Assembly (NCBI GenBank): GCA_004298345.1
Contig: SCTV01000033.1
Span: 1 to 16,475, forward strand
Source of the DNA: Patescibacteria group bacterium
GTDB taxonomy: Bacteria; Patescibacteriota; Minisyncoccia; Phycocordibacterales; PALSA-1337
Direction: 5' to 3'
Length of the DNA: 16,475 nucleotides
Below, piece by piece: positions 7,431 to 11,563 of this stretch; position 1 is the stretch's first letter, and every line of letters starts with the position of its first letter. The position numbers and the translations under genes are program-made. The notes under the pieces are model-generated. The model saw only the letters and a list, made by a program, of their open reading frames with translations, was not told where the DNA came from and ran no database searches.

Positions 7431-7555
7431 AAAAACACTTCAGGCTGGATGCAATTCGAGGCGCAAGTCCGACTTTCGACCAAAACGTATAGGGATACGT
7501 TGCGGGAGCAAATCGGACAAAGCAACAAAGAAGTGCGTCAGCCTGAAATGTTTTT
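7431..7555. repeat. Long imperfect palindrome between convergent topA and parB
   Basis: The 5' arm (7431-7490) and the 3' arm (7495-7555) pair along most of their length around the tetraloop AGGG. The outer stem AAAAACACTTCAGGCTG pairs with CAGCCTGAAATGTTTTT with one mismatch. A middle block GTCCGA/TCGGAC and an inner block AACGTAT/ATACGTT are also paired, with internal loops between them. The base of the 3' arm overlaps the parB stop codon (7554-7556), and on the minus strand the outer stem ends in TTTTT. It can terminate parB and perhaps topA, but about 125 nt is far longer than a terminator needs. It may be a mobile hairpin element or a structured RNA. Confidence 0.6.
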
Positions 7556-8615
7556 ACAAACTGAAATTTTTCACCGAATACAACTCATCACTATTATCAT
7601 CCGCGTTCTTTTCTTCTTTTGAACGATCGTCTACGGGTGCTTCATTTACCACTTCACCGACTGACACTGGAGCGAGAGGATCTACAGAAATTGCCCCGCT
7701 AGCTGGCGCTGCGGTAGGAGCTGTCGCTACAACACCTCCCTGCTTTGCAATATGTTTCAACAGAAGCTCATCACTACCTTTTCGGCCTTTGTTAGAATTC
7801 ATAATATCAAGAATCATACGCAAATCTTGGTTTGAGAAAAAATCGATAGTAAGCTGCCCACCATTTTCTCGACGTTCAATATGCACTCGTGTACCAAGAG
7901 AGTCGGTAAGTTTTTGTTCGAGATCGCTGAGCTCTGGGTCCCGAGCATATTCTTTTTTGCGTACCTTATCATAAGCAATTTTTCGTGCGATCTGTTCGGC
8001 CTCACGCACCGTCAGCTTTTTGTACATAATTTCTTTAAACACCGTGACTTGCTCTGCGGGACGATCGATAAGCATAAGCAACGGTCGAGTATGACCTTCC
8101 GTGATCTTGCCTTCAGAAAGTGCGTTCAACATTTCTTCTGGGAGCGCCAAAATACGAAGTGTGTTTGAAACATATTCACGACTCTTACCCATCTTTTCAG
8201 CAATTTGAATATGCTTTAGATTGAACTCGTCCAAAAGTCGTCTAAACGATCGTGCTCGATCTACGGCATTCAAGTCCTCACGCTGAAGGTTTTCGATAAT
8301 AGCGAGCTCAAGCTTGACCCGAGCATCATCAGTATTACTTCGAATGATAGCTGGCACAGAAGGTACTCCTGCAAGCTTTGACGCGCGCAAACGTCGTTCT
8401 CCAGAGATCAGCTCATATTCGACAGAAAGACCACCGTCTTCTTTTTGAACTTCGGTACGAGTAACTACAAGTGGCTGGAGAATGCCGTACATACGAATAG
8501 ATTCCGCGAGGTCTTTGAGTCGTGCATCGTCAAATTCCCGTCTCGGCTGATATGGGTTTGGTTTGATCTTTTCTACATCAATCCAAAATATTGAGTTTCC
8601 AAAAAATTCTGCCAT
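7554..8615 (-). CDS. parB: ParB/Spo0J-family chromosome partitioning protein
   Basis: This 353-residue protein is a CTP-dependent DNA clamp that normally loads at parS and works with ParA in origin segregation. The N-terminal ParB/Srx domain starts at KIKPNPYQPRREFD (16-29). It includes GERRLRAS (72-79), the CTP-binding box, and ENLQREDLN (108-116). A helix-turn-helix follows (about 134-155: HIQIAEKMGKSREYVSNTL). The dimerisation domain spans roughly 230-272. The last 75 residues are a low-complexity tail, first Ala/Pro/Val-rich and then acidic, beyond the usual ParB end. No parA is adjacent and no TGTTTCACGTGAAACA-like parS was seen. The ATG at 8615 has no ribosome site. Possible -10 boxes are CATAAT (8624-8629) and TATACT (8639-8644). 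The gene converges on topA. Confidence 0.92.
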   Translation of the reverse strand: MAEFFGNSIFWIDVEKIKPNPYQPRREFDDARLKDLAESIRMYGILQPLVVTRTEVQKEDGGLSVEYELISGERRLRASKLAGVPSVPAIIRSNTDDARVKLELAIIENLQREDLNAVDRARSFRRLLDEFNLKHIQIAEKMGKSREYVSNTLRILALPEEMLNALSEGKITEGHTRPLLMLIDRPAEQVTVFKEIMYKKLTVREAEQIARKIAYDKVRKKEYARDPELSDLEQKLTDSLGTRVHIERRENGGQLTIDFFSNQDLRMILDIMNSNKGRKGSDELLLKHIAKQGGVVATAPTAAPASGAISVDPLAPVSVGEVVNEAPVDDRSKEEKNADDNSDELYSVKNFSL

Positions 8616-8680
8616 GGTAATAAATTATGTTTAAGAAAAGTATACCTACATGATAACACGGCGATGTTGCAACGCAAAAA

Positions 8681-8709
8681 TTGATTTTTAGCCATTTTTT
8701 AAGTAAACT
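8681..8709 (+). promoter_or_regulatory. tRNA-Leu promoter
   Basis: TTGATT (8681-8686) and TAAACT (8704-8709) are separated by exactly 17 bp, and the -10 box ends 19 nt before the mature 5' end of the tRNA. Each box matches consensus at 4 of 6 positions. Confidence 0.45.
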
Positions 8710-8728
8710 ATCAATGAATAGAAAATAT

Positions 8729-8809
8729 GCCGAAGTGGCGGAATGGCAGACGCAATCGACTCAAAATCGATCGGGGTAACCCATGAGAGTTCGAGTCTCT
8801 CCTTCGGCA
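8729..8809 (+). tRNA. tRNA-Leu (anticodon CAA)
   Basis: The cloverleaf is complete. Acceptor arms GCCGAAG (8729-8735) and CTTCGGC (8802-8808) pair fully, with discriminator A at 8809. The anticodon arm is ATCGA-CTCAAAA-TCGAT, giving anticodon CAA, which reads UUG. A long variable arm (GGGTAACCC hairpin) marks a class II tRNA. The T arm is GAGAG-TTCGAGT-CTCTC. The CCA end is not encoded (next bases CAA). A terminator and a structured cassette that copies its 3' end follow. Confidence 0.95.
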
Positions 8810-8813
8810 CAAT

Positions 8814-8852
8814 AAGTGAAATCTTTTTTACCCTAAAAAGATTTCACTTTTA
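8814..8852 (+). terminator. Intrinsic terminator of tRNA-Leu
   Basis: Arms 8814-8828 (AAGTGAAATCTTTTT) and 8835-8849 are exact reverse complements with a 6-nt loop, and a short T run ends at 8851. It begins 4 nt after the tRNA. Confidence 0.75.
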
Positions 8853-8857
8853 AGTGC

Positions 8858-8989
8858 GCCGAAGGAGAGACTCGAACGCCGGAGTACACGAAGCGTAGCG
8901 AAGTCCGAGTCTAGCAAGACTCGGGTACGAGGCGGTGCCCAGACCAAAGCTTTTGACGAAAAACTTTGAGTCGCGGGCGAGTCTCTCCT
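8858..8989 (+). repeat. tRNA-Leu-associated structured cassette bounded by inverted tRNA 3'-end copies
   Basis: Positions 8858-8877 (GCCGAAGGAGAGACTCGAAC) are the exact reverse complement of the last 20 paired bases of the neighbouring tRNA-Leu (8789-8808: T loop, T stem and acceptor). At the far end 8978-8989 (CGAGTCTCTCCT) is a direct copy of part of the same T arm and pairs with 8863-8874, so the unit is a 12-bp stem closing about 103 nt. Inside are a perfect hairpin (8905-8912/8917-8924, loop AGCA) and a near-perfect one (8945-8954/8959-8968, one mismatch). No ORF is convincing. It ends just before the -10-like box of miaA. Confidence 0.6.
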
Positions 8990-8996
8990 GAGTCAA

Positions 8997-9002
8997 CATA
9001 AT
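8997..9002 (+). promoter_or_regulatory. Possible -10 box of miaA
   Basis: CATAAT lies 10 nt before the miaA ATG at 9013, giving a predicted leader of a few nucleotides. No -35 box is evident, as the upstream sequence is the structured cassette. Confidence 0.3.
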
Positions 9003-9012
9003 CTGAATTTAA

Positions 9013-9906
9013 ATGAATCCTCCCAAACTCCTCGTAATCTGTGGCCCGACCGCAACCGGAAAAAGTGACCTCGCCGTAGAGTTGGCAAAAAATTTTAATG
9101 GCGAAATAATCAGTGCCGACTCTCGCCAAGTATACAGGGATCTCGATATCGGTAGTGGAAAAATCACCAAAAAGGAGATGCTCGGTATTCCCCACCATTT
9201 GCTCGATGTTGCCGATCCGAAAGAAGTTTTTAGTGTAGAAAAATACAAAACTCTCGCCCAAAAAGCTATTTCAGAAATCATATCCAGAAAAAAACTACCA
9301 ATCATCTGTGGTGGCACAGGATTTTATATACACTATGTCATTGATGATGTATCCGTAGTCGAAGTGGCACAAGACGAATCATTACGTGCTGAACTGTCTA
9401 AAAAAACTCCAGCCGAGCTTTTCTCAATCTTACAAACCCTAGACCCAGATCGTGCCGAAAATATAGATGCTCAAAATCCTGTACGCCTCATCCGTGCCAT
9501 AGAAATAGCGACCGCGCTGGGCAAAGTACCACCAATCTCTACCAATTCACCATACGATGTTCTCCAGATCGGTATCGACTTACCTGATGAAGAACTCAAA
9601 GCAAAAATAAGAACGAGGCTAGAGAAAAGACTTGCCAGAGGGATGATTGAGGAAGTTGAGAAACTTGTTGCAGATGGAGTCTCTTGGGAACGGCTCCATG
9701 CTTTTGGGCTTGAATACCGCTATGTTGCCAACTTTCTCAAAAAAGAAACTACTGAAAACGAAATGAGAGAAAAACTCCTTTCCGAAATCTGGCACTATGC
9801 AAAACGCCAAAGAACTTGGTTTCGAAAAGATAAAAGAATCCAGTGGTTTAATCCGAGTAAAAAAGAAAAGATACTCGCTGCTGTAAAAAATTTCTTGAGC
9901 AAATAG
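9013..9906 (+). CDS. miaA: tRNA dimethylallyltransferase
   Basis: MiaA transfers the dimethylallyl group from DMAPP to N6 of A37 in tRNAs that read codons starting with U; 297 residues, normal length. The P-loop is GPTATGKSD (11-19). DSRQVYRDLDIGSGK (36-50) holds the catalytic Asp and the binding residues for A37. GIPHHLLDV (58-66), GGTGFYIH (100-107) and NPVRLIRAIEI (155-165) are family signatures, and GLEYR occurs late in the protein. All three tRNAs in the window (Leu-CAA, Trp-CCA, Tyr-GUA) read codons beginning with U and have A at position 37, so they are expected substrates. The ATG at 9013 directly precedes the P-loop strand. No ribosome site is visible. Confidence 0.95.
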   Translation: MNPPKLLVICGPTATGKSDLAVELAKNFNGEIISADSRQVYRDLDIGSGKITKKEMLGIPHHLLDVADPKEVFSVEKYKTLAQKAISEIISRKKLPIICGGTGFYIHYVIDDVSVVEVAQDESLRAELSKKTPAELFSILQTLDPDRAENIDAQNPVRLIRAIEIATALGKVPPISTNSPYDVLQIGIDLPDEELKAKIRTRLEKRLARGMIEEVEKLVADGVSWERLHAFGLEYRYVANFLKKETTENEMREKLLSEIWHYAKRQRTWFRKDKRIQWFNPSKKEKILAAVKNFLSK

Positions 9907-9939
9907 AACAACTAGCGCACTTATTCACTTCGTTCTCTG

Positions 9940-10011
9940 CGGGCCCGCTGAGACTCGAACTCAGAACTTCAGTTTTGGAGACCGACGTTTTACCATTGAA
10001 ACTACAGGCCC
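9940..10011 (-). tRNA. tRNA-Trp (anticodon CCA)
   Basis: On the minus strand the acceptor GGGCCTG pairs with CGGGCCC (one G-U), with discriminator G. The anticodon arm is TCGGT-CTCCAAA-ACTGA, giving anticodon CCA, and the T arm is CTGAG-TTCGAGT-CTCAG. The length is 72 nt with no encoded CCA. The D arm is GTTTC...AAAC with GG. It lies 82 bp after rpmG, past that gene's terminator, so it needs its own promoter. Only 33 bp separate its end from the convergent miaA stop, and it has no structured cassette like those of tRNA-Leu and tRNA-Tyr. Confidence 0.95.
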
Positions 10012-10028
10012 TTATTAATTACTCCCAC

Positions 10029-10037
10029 ACTATAGCA
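10029..10037 (-). promoter_or_regulatory. tRNA-Trp extended -10 promoter
   Basis: On the minus strand TGCTATAGT is an extended -10 element ending 17 nt before the tRNA 5' end. The region 17 bp upstream is the T run of the rpmG terminator, which can serve only as a weak -35. The same nonamer occurs upstream of the aminotransferase gene. Confidence 0.45.
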
Positions 10038-10047
10038 CACGAATCTG

Positions 10048-10085
10048 CCACAAAAAAGCCCGCTCTAGAGCGGGCTTTTTTGTGG
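10048..10085. terminator. Perfect 38-nt palindromic terminator after rpmG
   Basis: Positions 10048-10085 form a perfect palindrome with the core AGCCCGCTCTAGAGCGGGCT flanked by A and T runs. On the minus strand it begins 8 nt after the rpmG stop and has a GC-rich stem followed by TTTTTT, the classic intrinsic form. It also works on the plus strand. Confidence 0.85.
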
Positions 10086-10093
10086 TTATTGTT

Positions 10094-10258
10094 TTACCCC
10101 GTAATCTTTGCTTCCTTGTGCATCGTGGTCTTTTTGCAGAGTTTACAAAACTTCTTGAGCTCTATTTTTCGCTCAACCTTTTTCTTGTTTTTTGAGGTGT
10201 AGTAATTGGCACTTTTGCAATCCTTACACTTTAGTCTTAATAGTCGGTCTTGTGACAT
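10094..10258 (-). CDS. rpmG: 50S ribosomal protein L33
   Basis: The 54-residue basic protein is a component of the large ribosomal subunit near the E site. It has the zinc-binding (C+) form, with cysteines at 11, 14, 38 and 41 (CKDC and CKLC), and the conserved SANYYTSKNKK segment. A longer frame starts at 10306, but its first 16 residues do not look like L33 and the ATG at 10258 gives the normal MSQDRLLRLKC start. The order rpmG then tRNA-Trp is a familiar arrangement ahead of secE-nusG, but here miaA follows on the other strand instead. Confidence 0.92.
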   Translation of the reverse strand: MSQDRLLRLKCKDCKSANYYTSKNKKKVERKIELKKFCKLCKKTTMHKEAKITG

Positions 10259-10277
10259 ATGTTTTATTTGTCGGTAT

Positions 10278-10306
10278 AGTCTACCGTATCCCGCCAAAAA
10301 AATCAA
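10278..10306 (-). promoter_or_regulatory. Possible rpmG promoter
   Basis: On the minus strand TTGATT (10301-10306) and TAGACT (10278-10283) are 17 bp apart, 19 nt upstream of the ATG. It has the same -35 hexamer and spacing as the proposed tRNA-Leu promoter. Confidence 0.35.
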
Positions 10307-10315
10307 CCCTCGAGC

Positions 10316-11155
10316 CTACCAAATGCCTTTTTCGGTATATTCTTGGAAATCCCGCATTAACACCTGCGTCACCTTACCCACTTTCCCACCAGCTATCTTT
10401 TTGTCATCAATAGACACTATTGGAACGATTTCTTTATAACTTGCGGTAAGAAAAACTTCATCAGCAGAAAACAATTCGGCTGTCGTTACTTCCCTTTCAA
10501 TAACAGTATATTTTTTCTGGGCGAGCTCAATAGCCACCTTACGAGTAATACCCAAAAGCATATTACGTTTCGGAGTTATTACCACACCATCTTTTACAAT
10601 AAATATATTGCTGGTCGCAGCTTCGAGAACCTGCCCGTTTGAAACAAAAAGTACTTCTATTGATCCTTTAGCTTTTCGCTCTTTCTGAACTTGTACCGCA
10701 GTAATATAATTTATTGTTTTATACTCAGGTAAAGCGCGTTGGTGTTCGTGGGTAATAAGAGATGCACCTGAGGTATAGAGCTCGGATGGAAGGGGTGTAT
10801 ACTTTTCAGCGAGAATATATAGCGTAGGTTTGCTTGTGTCATATTCAATACCGCTTATCGTATCACCACCGGTCATTATCATTCTCAAATTTGTGCGATC
10901 AAATCCATTCTTATCTAGAAGCGCTAAAATGGCTTGTTCGATTTCAACGTCAGAAAATGGTATGGAAAGATCGAGAGCTTTTGCAGATGATCGAAATCGA
11001 GTCAAGTGATCATTCAATCTAAACGGCTTGCCATTATAAGTCGTAATCCCTTCGTAAATACCGTATCCTCTGAGCAAACCAATATCATACACAGAAATTT
11101 TTGCGTCTTGTACTGGCAGTATTTTTCCGTTCAGATAGCAGTAATTTTTTTTCAT
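10316..11155 (-). CDS. Class IV PLP-dependent aminotransferase (IlvE/D-amino-acid transaminase family)
   Basis: The 279-residue protein is a fold-type IV PLP enzyme, the group of branched-chain aminotransferase, D-alanine aminotransferase and aminodeoxychorismate lyase. Key features are VYDIGLLRGYGIYEG (22-36), HLTRF (50-54), the PLP lysine K146 in YKTINY, EAATSNIF (178-185, with the conserved Glu) and the phosphate-binding turn FLTAS (235-239). The exact substrate cannot be fixed from sequence alone. A D-amino-acid or branched-chain role is likelier than pabC. A longer frame starts at 11419, but it runs through the structured cassette, and ATG 11155 matches the family start. An extended -10 (TGCTATAGT) lies 10 nt upstream. 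rpmG follows after 57 bp. Confidence 0.85.
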   Translation of the reverse strand: MKKNYCYLNGKILPVQDAKISVYDIGLLRGYGIYEGITTYNGKPFRLNDHLTRFRSSAKALDLSIPFSDVEIEQAILALLDKNGFDRTNLRMIMTGGDTISGIEYDTSKPTLYILAEKYTPLPSELYTSGASLITHEHQRALPEYKTINYITAVQVQKERKAKGSIEVLFVSNGQVLEAATSNIFIVKDGVVITPKRNMLLGITRKVAIELAQKKYTVIEREVTTAELFSADEVFLTASYKEIVPIVSIDDKKIAGGKVGKVTQVLMRDFQEYTEKGIW

Positions 11156-11165
11156 GATTAATATT

Positions 11166-11174
11166 ACTATAGCA
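11166..11174 (-). promoter_or_regulatory. Aminotransferase extended -10 promoter
   Basis: On the minus strand TGCTATAGT ends 10 nt before the ATG at 11155, predicting a leader of only a few nucleotides. It is identical to the nonamer upstream of tRNA-Trp. Confidence 0.45.
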
Positions 11175-11251
11175 TAGAGGAAGAAGATGCGGGAAGCACC
11201 GGGCTGGATTCGCCTCTCGCAATACTGTGCTCGAAACCTACACACAAAAAA

Positions 11252-11367
11252 CCGGGTTGGACCATGATTACATTTCTCGAAACTTACAGTTTCAGTCCCC
11301 GTCGCTGGACTTTTTCTTTGCTTGAGTACAAGATCGAAAAAGTACTCAGCGAGGCTTCGAGTCCAAC
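11252..11367 (-). repeat. tRNA-Tyr-associated structured cassette bounded by inverted tRNA 3'-end copies
   Basis: Positions 11356-11367 (TTCGAGTCCAAC) are the exact reverse complement of 11442-11453 in tRNA-Tyr, that is, the T loop and 3' T stem in inverted orientation. At the far end 11252-11262 (CCGGGTTGGAC) is a direct copy of tRNA-Tyr 11438-11448 (acceptor plus T stem). The two ends pair through GTTGGAC/GTCCAAC. Inside are hairpins 11309-11316/11336-11343 (8 bp) and 11279-11284/11288-11293 (6 bp, 3-nt loop). The plan matches the cassette beside tRNA-Leu although the sequence differs. The remaining parts of the 278-bp gap, 11175-11251 and 11368-11404, show no gene. Confidence 0.5.
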
Positions 11368-11404
11368 ACAAAACTGCTCCCCAGCAGTTTTTCCGGACGC
11401 AAAC

Positions 11405-11430
11405 AAAAAAACACCTCATGGTGTTTTTTT
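11405..11430. terminator. Terminator of tRNA-Tyr
   Basis: Arms 11405-11415 (AAAAAAACACC) and 11420-11430 are exact reverse complements with loop TCAT. It begins 3 nt after the tRNA 3' end on the minus strand and ends in seven T residues. It is symmetrical and so bidirectional. Confidence 0.75.
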
Positions 11431-11433
11431 CTG

Positions 11434-11515
11434 TGCGCCGGGTTGGACTCGAACCAACGATGCCCGAAGGCGGGAGATTTACAGTCTCCTGAAATAGCCG
11501 CTATTCGACCGGCGC
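11434..11515 (-). tRNA. tRNA-Tyr (anticodon GTA)
   Basis: On the minus strand the acceptor GCGCCGG pairs fully with CCGGCGC, with discriminator A. The anticodon arm is GGAGA-CTGTAAA-TCTCC, giving anticodon GTA. A long variable arm (GCC-TTCG-GGC hairpin) marks a class II bacterial tRNA-Tyr, and the T arm is GTTGG-TTCGAGT-CCAAC. The CCA end is not encoded. It lies 48 bp after the clpB stop. Confidence 0.95.
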
Positions 11516-11531
11516 AAAAGTGCACTCCATT

Positions 11532-11540
11532 AAAATAGCA
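11532..11540 (-). promoter_or_regulatory. tRNA-Tyr extended -10 promoter
   Basis: On the minus strand TGCTATTTT lies 16 nt before the tRNA 5' end, inside the 48-bp gap after clpB. It shares TGCTAT with the tRNA-Trp and aminotransferase promoters. No clear -35 box is seen. Confidence 0.4.
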
Positions 11541-11563
11541 CACTTTTTTGCTTAATTCCACTT

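Noticed and set aside
7426..7974. 182-codon plus-strand ORF through the palindrome and the parB 3' end
   Set aside because: Its sequence is the reverse of the parB tail and the hairpin, with no coding signature.
8858..8940. Second tRNA gene on the minus strand beside tRNA-Leu
   Set aside because: Only the T-arm and acceptor 3' half match. There is no 7-bp acceptor partner, D arm or 7-nt anticodon loop in register.
8911..9317. Minus-strand ORFs covering the tRNA-Leu cassette and the start of miaA
   Set aside because: They run through the structured repeat and the MiaA P-loop region and resemble nothing known.
10192..10439. Plus-strand ORFs overlapping rpmG and the aminotransferase end
   Set aside because: Both lie antisense to well-supported genes and lack any signature.
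11156..11419. 88-residue N-terminal extension of the aminotransferase
   Set aside because: It translates the structured cassette and crosses the promoter. The family start fits ATG 11155.
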